A DNA stretch of 64,000 nucleotides, taken from the NCBI GenBank assembly GCA_044222225.1, contig JBGANR010000005.1, positions 1 through 64,000 on the forward strand, in the 5' to 3' direction. This document shows positions 52,439-61,755 of the stretch, in pieces. The stretch's first letter is position 1. Every line of letters starts with the position of its first letter. The notes beneath the pieces were generated by a model. It made no database searches. It was given only the letters and a program-made list of their open reading frames with translations, and was not told where the DNA came from. The position numbers and the translations under genes were made by a program. Source of the stretch: JBGANR01 sp044222225. GTDB lineage: Bacteria; Actinomycetota; Actinomycetes; Mycobacteriales; Mycobacteriaceae.

Positions 52439-52783
52439 TCATCGCAGCCGCTCGGCCGCGCGGGCGGCCGCGACGAGGTCCTCGCAGAGGACGCGGAGCT
52501 CGTCGTGGCCCGCACGCTCGGCGACCGCGGTCCCCACGTCTTCGGCGAGGCAGCGCAGGACGAACATCCGGTCGGCGACCGCGCCCGCCTCGGCGGGCGT
52601 GAGGATGACCGTGCCGTCCGGCAACGGCCTGCCGTCCTCCTGCCGATGGGCGTGACGCTGCTCGTAGGCCCGTTGGCGGCACGACTGCCGGCAGAACTTG
52701 CGCAGCCTCCCCGTCTCCGCCTGCTCGACCTCCCGGCCGCACCACGCGCAGCGGACCGGACGCCTCCGCGACCCTCGTCCCAC
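52439..52783 (-). CDS. Small protein with a treble-clef-like Cys cluster
   Basis: 114 residues. The N-terminus is basic and holds CAWCGREVEQAETGRLRKFC followed by RQSC and RQRAYE, giving a CxxC...CxxxC set likely to bind zinc. The remaining ~60 residues are helical (TPAEAGAVADRMFVLRCLAE). Gene order (this gene, rbpA, then ppm1 on the minus strand) parallels Rv2049c-Rv2050-Rv2051c. Function unknown. Confidence 0.78.
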   Translation of the reverse strand: MGRGSRRRPVRCAWCGREVEQAETGRLRKFCRQSCRQRAYEQRHAHRQEDGRPLPDGTVILTPAEAGAVADRMFVLRCLAEDVGTAVAERAGHDELRVLCEDLVAAARAAERLR

Positions 52784-52870
52784 GCTTGTCGTCCCCCTCG
52801 TCGTCCGTACCGCCCCGCGCTCAGGCTCGGGCGTCTGCGACGCCGACCCTCCCTGAGCGGAGACTGAGCG

Positions 52871-52876
52871 TACACT
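52871..52876 (+). promoter_or_regulatory. Candidate -10 box of rbpA
   Basis: TACACT fits TANNNT and gives a ~60-base leader with GAGAGGACG before the ATG. No clear -35 element. Confidence 0.4.
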
Positions 52877-52942
52877 GAACCGGTTGGGCGCGATCCGATC
52901 GCGACCCGACCATCATGCCGACCACGAGAGGACGTCACGACG

Positions 52943-53278
52943 ATGGCAGACCGAGTTCTTCGCGGTAGCCGACTAGGCGCGGTGAGTTACGAGACCGACC
53001 GTGATCACGACCTCGCTCCCCGCCGGATCGTGCAGTACCGCACCGACAACGGCGAGATCTTCGATGTGCCGTTCGCCGACGACGCCGAGATCCCCGCCAC
53101 CTGGCCGTGCAAGAACGGCATGGAGGGCGTCGCGGTGGAGGGCGTCGAGCAGGAGGAGAAGAAGGTCAAGCCGCCGCGGACGCACTGGGACATGCTGCTC
53201 GAGCGGCGTTCGGAGGCCGAACTGGAGGAGCTCCTCAAGGAGCGCCTCGACGTTCTTCGCGCGCGCCGTCGCGGCTGA
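52943..53278 (+). CDS. rbpA: RNA polymerase-binding protein RbpA
   Basis: A 111-residue RbpA. The protein binds the sigma-A/RNA polymerase beta' region and DNA and strengthens open complexes in actinobacteria. The N-terminal tail RVLRGSRLGAVSYETDRDHD, core RIVQYRTDNGEIFDVPFADD with the zinc-ribbon-like fold but only one Cys visible (WPCKNG), basic linker EKKVKPPRTHWDMLLERRSE, and the sigma-interaction domain at the C-terminus are all in order. Monocistronic, with a strong terminator behind it. Confidence 0.95.
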   Translation: MADRVLRGSRLGAVSYETDRDHDLAPRRIVQYRTDNGEIFDVPFADDAEIPATWPCKNGMEGVAVEGVEQEEKKVKPPRTHWDMLLERRSEAELEELLKERLDVLRARRRG

Positions 53279-53293
53279 CGCGGGACGACACGA

Positions 53294-53334
53294 ACGAGGG
53301 AGGGCCGGGCGATGATCGCCCGGCCCTCTCTCGT
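53294..53334. terminator. Bidirectional terminator between rbpA and ppm1
   Basis: A long stem: AACGAGGG-type left arm continuing AGGGCCGGGC, a 7-base loop GATGATC, then GCCCGGCCCT and a CTCTCGT right arm (one G-T pair). A pyrimidine-rich CTCTCTCGTCT tract follows on the rbpA side. It lies in the 78-bp gap between converging genes. Confidence 0.8.
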
Positions 53335-53356
53335 CTGGTGTCTCCGTCGTCGCCGA

Positions 53357-54124
53357 CTACCTGTTCGCCATGCGTCCGACGCGCCGCCGACGGCTGCGAC
53401 GGCCTTCGATCCCCCAGCTCAGCACCTTGATGAAAGCCTCGTTGATGATGCCGCCGCTCATCTTCGACTCACCGATCTCCCGCTCGGTGAACGTGATCGG
53501 CACCTCCGTGATGCGGAAGCCAGCCGTCGCCGCGCGCCACGTCAAGTCGATCTGGAAGCAGTAACCCGCGGATTCGACCTCGTCGAGCTTGATGGCCTCG
53601 AGAACCTCGCGGCGATACGTGCGGAATCCCGCCGTGATGTCGTGGATCGGCAGCCCGAGTACCAGCCGTGAATACGTGTTGGCGCCACGCGAGAGGAACT
53701 CCCGGCGCTTCGGCCAGTTGACGACGGACCCGCCGCGGACGTACCGCGAGCCGATGCAGACGTCGGCGCCCGCGTTGACCGCGTCGAACAGCCGGTGCAA
53801 CTGCTCCGGCGCGTGGCTGCCGTCGGCATCCATCTCGACGACCACCGCGTAGTCACGATCGAGCGCCCAGCCGAAGCCGGCGATGTAGGCGCCGCCGAGA
53901 CCGTTCTTCTCGGCGCGATGCATGACGTGGATGCGATCGCTGCCCGCGGCCAGCTCGTCGGCGATCCTGCCGGTGCCGTCGGGGCTGGAATCGTCGACGA
54001 CGAGTGCCTCGACCCCGGGAAGCGCCTCGAACAGCCGCCGCACGATGATCGGGAGGTTCTCGGCCTCGTTGTAGGTCGGGATGATGACGAGGGCGTTCTC
54101 GCCGTTCTCACCGATGAGTGGCAC
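53357..54124 (-). CDS. ppm1: Polyprenol monophosphomannose synthase (Ppm1)
   Basis: A 255-residue GT2 glycosyltransferase transferring mannose from GDP-mannose to polyprenyl phosphate, the donor for lipoarabinomannan and protein mannosylation. Motifs: IIPTYNEAENLPIIVRRLFE, VVDDSSPDGTGRIADEL, and VVEMDADGSHAPEQL with the DxD metal site. RAATAGFRITEVPITFTERE follows. The GTG at 54124 has GAGAGGA in the end of lnt, and the two genes overlap by 17 bp. In M. tuberculosis the two are fused in one protein; here they are separate but coupled, as in M. smegmatis. Confidence 0.93.
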   Translation of the reverse strand: MPLIGENGENALVIIPTYNEAENLPIIVRRLFEALPGVEALVVDDSSPDGTGRIADELAAGSDRIHVMHRAEKNGLGGAYIAGFGWALDRDYAVVVEMDADGSHAPEQLHRLFDAVNAGADVCIGSRYVRGGSVVNWPKRREFLSRGANTYSRLVLGLPIHDITAGFRTYRREVLEAIKLDEVESAGYCFQIDLTWRAATAGFRITEVPITFTEREIGESKMSGGIINEAFIKVLSWGIEGRRSRRRRVGRMANR

Positions 54125-55796
54125 TGCTGTCGTTCCTCTCGTCGTGCGATCCGGTAGACGGGCGCACCGGGTCACGGCGCCGCCCGAATCTATCTGCGAG
54201 GCGGGCGCTGCCGCAAACCGCCCCACCTCCCAGCAGCGCCATCACAATCCCGGCGAGATACACCGCGACGGCTCCGCGCTCCGGCCAGGGGCCGAGCGCG
54301 TCGGCGAGGGTCTCACCGGAGAACATCGGCAGCCGGACGACGAGCGTCGCCGGATCGAACAGCGGCGCCTGCGCGACGAGCCTCCCATCGGGCTCCACGA
54401 CGCCGCTCACCCCGCTCGTCGCCGCGACGACGACGGCCCGTCCGTGCTCGACGGCCCGCACCCGCGACATCGCGAGCTGCTGGAACGTCATGTCGCTGTC
54501 GGTCGGGGTGATGTAGGTGGCGTTGTTGGTCGGAACGGCGAGGATGTTCGCCCCCGAGGAGACCGACAGCCGGAACGCCTCGTCGAACAGCACCTCGTAG
54601 CAGGTCGCGATGCCGACGCTCACGGTCCGGCCGTCGCGCAGCGACACGGTGACGGTGCCGTCACCGCGTCCGGGGACGAAACCGCCGATGCGATCGACGT
54701 CGTTCGGCACGAGCCACCTGGCCACGGTCTCGAAACCGGCCGGCAGGTACTCGCCGAACGGCTGCAGGATGCGCTTGTCGTGCCGGGAGCCGGTGGGTCC
54801 GGCCGGCGTCCACACGACCGTCGCATTGGCCGGACGCCCGTCGGGGTTGCGCGTCACGGCGCCGAGAACGATCGGGGCGTCGACGGCTCTGGCCGCGGCG
54901 CTGATCGCGGCGCCCGCGGAGGGATCGGCGAACGGGTCGATGTCGGAGGCGTTCTCCGGCCACAGCACGAGATCCGGACGCGGCACCTGACCTGCGGCGA
55001 CGCGCGCCGCCAGCCGCCGCGTCTCGGCGATGTGGTTGTCGAGCACCGCGCGGCGCTGGGCGTTGAAGTCGAGGCCGAGCCGCGGCACACTCCCCTGCAC
55101 CGCGGCGACCGTGATCGACGGAGCGGCATCGGCCCGCGACGCGACCGACGGCGCCGCGGAGAGTCCGGCCAGCGGGGGCGCCAGAACGGCGGCGAGCCCG
55201 ACGACGATGGGCAGCCGAGAGCGGCCCGGGCCCGGCCGAGCCACAGTGAGCGCGATCCGCGCGAGACCCGCCCCGCAGAGCGCGACGGCGAACGTCACCG
55301 CCGGGGCCCCGGCGATGCTCGCCAGCGGCAGGAACGGTCCGCTCGTCTGGCCGAAGACGATGCGTCCCCAGCCGAAGCCGCCGAGCGGAAAACTGCTGCG
55401 TGCCCATTCGATGCTCACCCAGGCGAGTGCGAACCACAACGGGCCGCCGCGCAGCCGACTCGTCACGACGAGGGCCGGTCCCAGCAGCGCCGTGTATAGA
55501 GCGAGGACCGCGGCGAGGCCGAGCCAGGCCCAGGCGCCGACGTACGAGCCCAGCCACGGCAGCAGCGGAACGAAGAAGCCCGCCGCGAACGCGAATGCAT
55601 AGCCCAGACCCGCGCGGTGGCCGACCCGTCCGGAGGCGAAGACCCCGGCCAGCCCGGCGAGCGCGAGCGGTGCGAGGAACCAGAGGTCGCGCGGCGGATA
55701 GCCCGCCCACAGCAGCACCCCGGACGACGCGGCCACAGCCGTCCGCAGCAGGCCGTCGGAGTGACGCCGCACGAACCGCGCGGCGTCGTCAGACAT
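54108..55796 (-). CDS. lnt: Apolipoprotein N-acyltransferase (Lnt)
   Basis: A 562-residue membrane enzyme adding the third acyl chain to lipoproteins. The first ~220 residues hold about six helices, and the nitrilase domain has the triad Glu in VLWPENASDIDPF, Lys in GSRHDKRILQPFGEYLP and Cys in VGIATCYEVLFDEAF. A last helix near the C-terminus completes it. Its product often binds Ppm1 in mycolate bacteria. Start ATG overlaps the stop of the amidohydrolase gene by 8 bp; 3' end overlaps ppm1. Confidence 0.93.
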   Translation of the reverse strand: MSDDAARFVRRHSDGLLRTAVAASSGVLLWAGYPPRDLWFLAPLALAGLAGVFASGRVGHRAGLGYAFAFAAGFFVPLLPWLGSYVGAWAWLGLAAVLALYTALLGPALVVTSRLRGGPLWFALAWVSIEWARSSFPLGGFGWGRIVFGQTSGPFLPLASIAGAPAVTFAVALCGAGLARIALTVARPGPGRSRLPIVVGLAAVLAPPLAGLSAAPSVASRADAAPSITVAAVQGSVPRLGLDFNAQRRAVLDNHIAETRRLAARVAAGQVPRPDLVLWPENASDIDPFADPSAGAAISAAARAVDAPIVLGAVTRNPDGRPANATVVWTPAGPTGSRHDKRILQPFGEYLPAGFETVARWLVPNDVDRIGGFVPGRGDGTVTVSLRDGRTVSVGIATCYEVLFDEAFRLSVSSGANILAVPTNNATYITPTDSDMTFQQLAMSRVRAVEHGRAVVVAATSGVSGVVEPDGRLVAQAPLFDPATLVVRLPMFSGETLADALGPWPERGAVAVYLAGIVMALLGGGAVCGSARLADRFGRRRDPVRPSTGSHDERNDSSATHR

Positions 55797-57417
55797 CGAG
55801 CGAGCCGGCCGCGGCGGCGGCCCGATAGACCGTCACCCCGTCACGGACGGAGAAGACGCATTCGGGCAGCGGCGCACCCGGATCCAGCACCGGCAGCGCA
55901 GGGGTGCGCGAGCGCGGATCGGTCGACCAGCGCTGCACGGCCGAGGACGGCGTCGCCGTCGTCAACTCGTCGACGTCCCAGACGGCGAAAGTGGCCGGCG
56001 CCCCCGGCACCAGCGTGCCCGCGATCCCGTCGCGGACGCCCCCTGCCCGCCAGGCACCGCGGGTCGCCGCCGCGAACGCGGCACGGGGCGAGACACCCCT
56101 GCCGGGCGTCCGATGGTGGACTGCGCCCCGGATCGCCTGCCACGGCCGCAGCGGTGTGACCGGCGAATCCGAACCGATCGCGAGCGTGACGCCGGCGCGG
56201 GCCAGCGCCGCGAAGTCGTTGAGCGCCGCGGCGCGCTCCCCCAGCCGCGCGGCGTACATGGCGTCCGGGCCGCCCCAGAACGCGTCGAAGAGCGGTTGAA
56301 CGGACGCGATCGCGCCGTATCGCGCGAGCGTCTCGACGGCCTCGGGCGCGGCCAGCTCGCAGTGTTCGACGCGGTGGCCGAGCGCGGCGACGGCCGGTCC
56401 GCCGAGTTCGGCGGCGGCCTTCGCCAACCCGGCGGCGACGGCCGCGATCGCGGCATCGCCGATCGCGTGGAAACCGGCCTGGATCCCCGCCCGCGTACAC
56501 GCCGTCAGATGCGCGGCGACGGTCTCGTCGGCGAGATGACGATGCCCGCACGTACCCGGAGCGTCGGTGTACGGGCCGGTCAGCGCCGCGGTGTGCGAGC
56601 CGAGCGAGCCGTCGATGAAGAGGTCGCCGCCGAGGGCGTCGGCGCCCGTCTCGGCGAGGACGGCATGCGCCTCGGCGACGTCGGCGACAGCCTGCCCCCA
56701 GTAGCGGCGCACGGCGACGGGATGGTCGAGGGCGGCGATCCCGCGGAAGTCCGCGGTTCCGGAGATCTGCGGTCCGCCGTTCTCGTGGACGGCGACGATG
56801 CCGTATCGCGCCGCCTCGTCCAGCGCTGCGAGCTGCAACCGACGCCGGTCGGCGGCCGAGAGTGACGCGGTCGCGAGCGCGCGCACGCGGTGGTGCGCGG
56901 CACCCGTGAGCGGGCCGTCGGGGTGGTGACCGGGCAGCGTCGGCAGCTCCGGTGCGAGCACCCGCAACGCCGTCGACGCGACGGCCGAGTGCTCGTCGAT
57001 CCGGGCGAGATACACCGGACGCCCGGCCGCGACGGCATCGAGCTCCGCGGTCGTCGGCGGACCGCCGGGCCAGACCGACGCGTCCCAGCCGCCGCCCCAC
57101 AGCACTGCGCCACCTGGACGACCATCGGTGCCTGTCGCGGCGGCGCCGACGGCGGCGAGCGCTTCGGCACGGCCGAGGCCGGCGAGGTTCAGCCCCGTCA
57201 GGGCGATGCCGGTGTCGGTGAGATGCACGTGCGGGTCGACGAACCCCGGCGCGAGGAAGCGTCCGTCCAGGTCATGGACCCGGGCGCCGGGATGCAGAGC
57301 GCGGCCGACGGCGTCGTCCCCGATCCAGACGACGACGCCGTCGCTGACGGCCAGCGCCGTCGCCTGCGGTGCGACCGGGCTGTAGACCCGGCCGCCGAGG
57401 TAGAGCTCGGTGGTCAC
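55789..57417 (-). CDS. Amidohydrolase family protein (YtcJ-like)
   Basis: A 542-residue metal-dependent amidohydrolase. The N-terminal metal motif is FLAPGFVDPHVHLTDTGIAL, a second His set is in RVEHCELAAPEAVETLARYG and AGFHAIGDAA, and the catalytic Asp lies in AIGSDSPVTPLRPWQAIRGA. GVAPGAPA-like GTLVPGAPATFAVWDVDEL closes the small sheet domain. YtcJ-type members often act on formamides or unknown substrates. It overlaps lnt by 8 bp and is co-transcribed with lnt and ppm1. Confidence 0.9.
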   Translation of the reverse strand: MTTELYLGGRVYSPVAPQATALAVSDGVVVWIGDDAVGRALHPGARVHDLDGRFLAPGFVDPHVHLTDTGIALTGLNLAGLGRAEALAAVGAAATGTDGRPGGAVLWGGGWDASVWPGGPPTTAELDAVAAGRPVYLARIDEHSAVASTALRVLAPELPTLPGHHPDGPLTGAAHHRVRALATASLSAADRRRLQLAALDEAARYGIVAVHENGGPQISGTADFRGIAALDHPVAVRRYWGQAVADVAEAHAVLAETGADALGGDLFIDGSLGSHTAALTGPYTDAPGTCGHRHLADETVAAHLTACTRAGIQAGFHAIGDAAIAAVAAGLAKAAAELGGPAVAALGHRVEHCELAAPEAVETLARYGAIASVQPLFDAFWGGPDAMYAARLGERAAALNDFAALARAGVTLAIGSDSPVTPLRPWQAIRGAVHHRTPGRGVSPRAAFAAATRGAWRAGGVRDGIAGTLVPGAPATFAVWDVDELTTATPSSAVQRWSTDPRSRTPALPVLDPGAPLPECVFSVRDGVTVYRAAAAAGSLDV

Positions 57418-57519
57418 GACTGCTCAGTCTGCCTCAGTCCGGTCGAGGGTTCGCGCGGTGGATCGGCCACGACCGGAGGCCGAACCGGCGGCATTCCCTG
57501 AGCCCGCGACCCGCCGCCG

Positions 57520-58026
57520 TCAGGCGGACGGTCCGCGGAACCCCGGATCGGGCAGCTGCGGGAACCGGCCGGACACCGGGCCGGGCCCGAAGAGGTCGGT
57601 GTCGACGATCTCGCCCTCGATGATCGTGCCGCCGCCGGCGAACCGGGAGTACGGCGCGAGCGCCGAGACCAGCTTGCGGGTGCCATAGGCGACGATCGCG
57701 AGCCGGCCGAGCTGCCGGAACGGCGGGACGACGAGCAGCAGACCGACCGCGGACGTGACGAAACCGGGCAGGACAAGCAGCAACAGCGAGACGGCGAGCA
57801 GGGCGGTGTCGGCGAGACCCTTCAGCGAATCGGACGGCTCGCCCGACTTCGCGGCCTCCCGCATGCCGGCCACGACGCGTCTGCCCTGTGCCCGGACGGC
57901 GAGGGTGCCGAGCACCATGACCGCGATGATGAGCAGGAACGTCCAGCCGAGACCGAGCCACGACGCGAGCGCGATGAACGCGGCGATCTCGACGACGACG
58001 TAGACGAAGAACAACAGGAAGACCAC
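57520..58026 (-). CDS. fxsA: FxsA family membrane protein
   Basis: A 168-residue protein with an N-terminal pair of membrane helices (FLLFFVYVVVEIAAFIALAS, LGWTFLLIIAVMVLGTLAVR) and a third, ALLAVSLLLLVLPGFVTSAV. The RAQGRR and PGFVTSAVGLLLVVPPFR motifs are the FxsA family's. FxsA reduces F-plasmid exclusion of phage T7 in E. coli when overexpressed; its role elsewhere is not known. GTG start with GAAGGG upstream. Lies 102 bp upstream of the amidohydrolase gene on the same strand. Confidence 0.9.
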   Translation of the reverse strand: MVFLLFFVYVVVEIAAFIALASWLGLGWTFLLIIAVMVLGTLAVRAQGRRVVAGMREAAKSGEPSDSLKGLADTALLAVSLLLLVLPGFVTSAVGLLLVVPPFRQLGRLAIVAYGTRKLVSALAPYSRFAGGGTIIEGEIVDTDLFGPGPVSGRFPQLPDPGFRGPSA

Positions 58027-58145
58027 AACACACCCTTCAAGAAGATCGGCCACCCGGCCGTGAACGCGCCGACGACATCGCCTTCGGGCGGACACGGAGC
58101 AGTGTCAGGTCAACGGTCCGGACGGCCGATCGGTTCCCGGCGCGC

Positions 58146-61100
58146 TCAGCGGTCTTCGAGGTCTCCTTCGGCCGACAGGTAGGCCTCCCGGAGCTCCTCC
58201 AGCAGTTCCGCGGGTGGCGCCGACCACATGCCGCGGTCGGCCGCCTCCAGCAGCCGCTCGGCGATGCCGTGCAGCGCCCACGGATTGGCCGTCTCCAGGA
58301 ACTCGCGGTTGGTCTCGTCGAGGACGTATTCGGTGGTGAGCTTCTCGTACATCCAGTCGGCGACGACGTTCGTCGTCGCGTCATAGCCGAAGAGGTAGTC
58401 GACGGTGGCGGCCATCTCGAACGCGCCCTTGTAGCCGTGCCGCCGCATCGCCGCGAGCCAGCGCGGATTGACGACGCGCGCCCGGAACACCCGGCTCGTC
58501 TCCTCGTGCAGCGTCCTCGTACGCACCGATTCCGGACGCGTCGAGTCGCCGATGTACGCCTCCGGCGAGGCGCCGGTGAGCGCGCGGACCGTCGCCACCA
58601 TGCCACCGTGGTACTGGAAGTAGTCGTCGGAGTCGGCGATGTCGTGCTCACGGGTGTCCGTGTTCTTCGCGGCGACCGCGATCCGGCGGTAGGCGGCGCG
58701 CATCTCGTCGACCGCCGGGACGCCGTCGACGCCACGACCGTAGGCGTAGCCCCCCCACGCGGTGTACACGGCGGCGAGGTCGTCGTCGGTGCGCCAGTCG
58801 CGGCTGTCGATGAGCTGCAGCAACCCCGCGCCGTACGTCCCGGGCGCGCTGCCGAACACGCGCGTCGCGGCCGCCGCCGGATCGGTGCCGGATTCGGCGG
58901 CGTCGGCCCGGGCATGGGCGGCGACGTGGTTGTCGGCGTCGGGCTCGTCGAGCGCGGCGACGAGCCGGACGGCGTCGTCGATGAGGGCCAGAACGTGCGG
59001 GAACGCGTCCCGGAAGAAGCCGGAGATGCGGACCGTGACGTCGATGCGCGGCCGGCCGAGCTCGGCGAGCGGGATCGGCTCGATCCGGGTGACGCGCCGG
59101 GACGCCTCGTCCCACACCGGCTCGACGCCGAGCAGCGCGAGCACCTCGGCGATGTCGTCGCCGCTGGTCCGCATGGCGCTGGTGCCCCACAACGAGAGCC
59201 CGACGGACCGCGGCCATTCGCCGTGATCGGCGCGGTAGCGCTCCAGCAGCGAATCGGCGAGCGCCTGACCGGTCTCCCACGCGAGCCGGGACGGCACGGC
59301 CTTCGGGTCGACCGAGTAGAAGTTGCGGCCGGTCGGCAGCACGTTGACGAGCCCGCGCAGCGGCGACCCGCTGGGCCCGGATTCGATGAAGCCGCCCGCG
59401 AGCGCGTGCAGCACCCGGTCGATCTCGCGGCTCGTCGCGCGCAGCCGGGGCACCACCTCGTCGGCGGCGAACCGCAGCACCGCCGCGACGCCGTCCCGAC
59501 GCTCGGCCGGCGCGGTCGCCGCGACGGCGTCGACGGCCGCCGGATCGAAGTCGCGCGCCGCCAGCGCCGCGACAAGCCCGCGGGCCGTCGTCTCGGCCGC
59601 GTCCGTGGCCTCGCGACCCGCGCCGCCGTCCTCGGCGAGGCCCAACGCCTCTCGCAAACCCGGCAGGTGATGCGTGCCGCCCCAGAGCTGTCGTGCGCGC
59701 AATACGGCAAGCACCGTGTCGATCTCGGCGTCGGCGACCGGCGGCTCGGCGAGCACGTGCAGGCCGTCGCGGATCTGCACGTCCTTGATCTCGCAGAGCC
59801 AGCCGTCGACGTGCAGCAACATGTCGTCGAAGACGTCCTCCTCGGGTCGCTCGGCGAGCCCGAGATCGGAGTCGAGCTTGGCGGCCTGCAGCAGCGTCCA
59901 GATCTGCTGCCGGATGGCCGGCAGTTTGGCCGGGTCGAGCGCTGAGACGTTGGCATGCTCGTCGAGCAGTTGCTCTAGACGCGCGATGTCGCCGTAACTC
60001 TCGGCCCGCGCCATCGGCGGGATGAGGTGGTCGACGAGCGTCGCGTGCGCGCGACGCTTGGCCTGCGTGCCCTCGCCGGGATCGTTGACGAGGAACGGGT
60101 AGATCAGCGGCAGGTCGCCGAGCGCGGCGTCGGTGCCGCAGGACGCGGACATGCCGACGGTCTTGCCCGGCAGCCACTCGAGGTTGCCGTGTTTGCCCAG
60201 GTGGACGGCGGCGTCGGCGCCCCAGCCGCCGTCGGTCCGCCGCGTGGCGAGCCAGCGGTAGCAGGCGAGGTAGTGGTGACTCGGCGGCAGGTCGGGATCG
60301 TGGTAGATCGCCACCGGCTTCTCGCCGAAACCGCGCGGCGGCTGGACGAGCAGCAGCACGTTGCCGAGGTCCATTGCGGCGATGACGATGTCACCGGCCG
60401 GATTCGCCGAGCGGTCGACAAAAAGCTCACCCGGCGCCGGTCCCCACTGCGCCTCGACCGATTCGCGCAGGTCGGCGGGCAGCAGCGCGTACCAGCGGGT
60501 GTAGTCGGCGGCCGGCACCCGGATCGGGTTGGCGGCCAGCGCCTCCTCGGTCAGCCAGTCGGGATCCTGGCCGCCGGCGGCGATGAGCGCGTGGATGAGC
60601 GCGTCGGGGTCGTCGTCGGCCATGCCGGGCGCGTCGTCGACGCGATAGCCGGCGGCCCGCATCGCGGCGAGCAGCCGGAGCAGGCTGCGCGGCGTATCGA
60701 GGCCGACGGCGTTGCCGATCCGGGCGTGCTTCGTCGGATACGCGGACAACACGACGGCGATGCGCTTGTCCGCCGGCGGGATGTGCCGCAGCCGGGCGTG
60801 CGCGGCGGCGATCCCGGCGACGCGCGCGGCCCGCTCAGCGTCCGGGCGGTACCAGGGCAGACCGTCGTCGTCGAACTCCTTGAACGAGAACGGCACCGTG
60901 ATGATGCGGCCGTCGAACTCCGGCACCGCGACCTGCGTGGCGACGTCCAGCGGCGAGAGCCCGTCGTCGCCGTCGGCCCAATCGGCGCGCGAGGTGGTCA
61001 GGCACAGCGCCTGCAGGATCGGGACGTCGAGCTCGGCCAACGCGGCGACGCTCCAGGCGTCGTCGTCTCCCCCGGCGCTCGCCGCCGCGGGCGTCGTGCC

Positions 61101-61745
61101 GCCGGCGGCGAGCACGGTGACGAGCATGGCGTCGACGGTGCGCAGCGTCGCGATGAGCTCGGGCGGCGGCACCCGCAGCGACGCGACGTACAGCGGCAGC
61201 GGCCGGACGCCCTTCGCCTCCAGCGCCGAGCACAGCGCCTCGACATAGGCGGTGTTGCCGGCGAGATGTTGCGCCCGGTAGTAGAGGACGGCGACCACCG
61301 GCCCGTCCACCTCGACTCGCGGCCGTTCGAGGACGCCCCACACCGGCGTCGGCGTCGGCGGCTCGAAGACGTCGCCGGTGAGCAGCAGCGTGTCGGAGAG
61401 GAACGCGTGCAGCGCCGCGAGATTCGCCGGTCCGCCCTGGGCGAGATAGTTGTGCACCTCGGCGACGACGCCGCCCGGGACCGTCGAGAGCGCCATGAGA
61501 TCGGGATCGGGCGCCTGCTCGCCGGAGACGAACACGCACGGCCGGCCGCTCGCGAGAATCGCCGCGATGCCGTCCTCCCAGGCCCGCTTGCCGCCGAGGA
61601 TGCGCACGACGACGACGTCGGCACCGTCGAGCAGGCCGGGCAGGTCGTCGACGAGCAGCCGGGCGGGGTTCCCGGGCCGGTAGTCGCGGCCGGAGGCCTT
61701 GGCGGTGAGCAGATCGGTGTCGGACGTCGACAGCAGCAGGATCAC
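58146..61745 (-). CDS. cobN: Cobaltochelatase subunit CobN
   Basis: A 1199-residue large subunit of the ATP-dependent aerobic cobaltochelatase, which inserts Co(II) into hydrogenobyrinate a,c-diamide in B12 synthesis. Family parts are MILLLSTSDTDLLTAKASG at the start, LSAYPTKHARIGNAVGLDTP, AAVHLGKHGNLEWLPGKTVG with the metal-site His, and LSLWGTSAMRTSGDDIAEVL. Length is typical. The GTG start lacks a ribosome site and lies 10 bp after the LGFP gene stop, so it may be read from that transcript. The CobS/CobT or ChlI/ChlD partners are not in the window. No B12 riboswitch seen. Confidence 0.93.
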   Translation of the reverse strand: MILLLSTSDTDLLTAKASGRDYRPGNPARLLVDDLPGLLDGADVVVVRILGGKRAWEDGIAAILASGRPCVFVSGEQAPDPDLMALSTVPGGVVAEVHNYLAQGGPANLAALHAFLSDTLLLTGDVFEPPTPTPVWGVLERPRVEVDGPVVAVLYYRAQHLAGNTAYVEALCSALEAKGVRPLPLYVASLRVPPPELIATLRTVDAMLVTVLAAGGTTPAAASAGGDDDAWSVAALAELDVPILQALCLTTSRADWADGDDGLSPLDVATQVAVPEFDGRIITVPFSFKEFDDDGLPWYRPDAERAARVAGIAAAHARLRHIPPADKRIAVVLSAYPTKHARIGNAVGLDTPRSLLRLLAAMRAAGYRVDDAPGMADDDPDALIHALIAAGGQDPDWLTEEALAANPIRVPAADYTRWYALLPADLRESVEAQWGPAPGELFVDRSANPAGDIVIAAMDLGNVLLLVQPPRGFGEKPVAIYHDPDLPPSHHYLACYRWLATRRTDGGWGADAAVHLGKHGNLEWLPGKTVGMSASCGTDAALGDLPLIYPFLVNDPGEGTQAKRRAHATLVDHLIPPMARAESYGDIARLEQLLDEHANVSALDPAKLPAIRQQIWTLLQAAKLDSDLGLAERPEEDVFDDMLLHVDGWLCEIKDVQIRDGLHVLAEPPVADAEIDTVLAVLRARQLWGGTHHLPGLREALGLAEDGGAGREATDAAETTARGLVAALAARDFDPAAVDAVAATAPAERRDGVAAVLRFAADEVVPRLRATSREIDRVLHALAGGFIESGPSGSPLRGLVNVLPTGRNFYSVDPKAVPSRLAWETGQALADSLLERYRADHGEWPRSVGLSLWGTSAMRTSGDDIAEVLALLGVEPVWDEASRRVTRIEPIPLAELGRPRIDVTVRISGFFRDAFPHVLALIDDAVRLVAALDEPDADNHVAAHARADAAESGTDPAAAATRVFGSAPGTYGAGLLQLIDSRDWRTDDDLAAVYTAWGGYAYGRGVDGVPAVDEMRAAYRRIAVAAKNTDTREHDIADSDDYFQYHGGMVATVRALTGASPEAYIGDSTRPESVRTRTLHEETSRVFRARVVNPRWLAAMRRHGYKGAFEMAATVDYLFGYDATTNVVADWMYEKLTTEYVLDETNREFLETANPWALHGIAERLLEAADRGMWSAPPAELLEELREAYLSAEGDLEDR

Positions 61746-61755
61746 GAAGGCAACC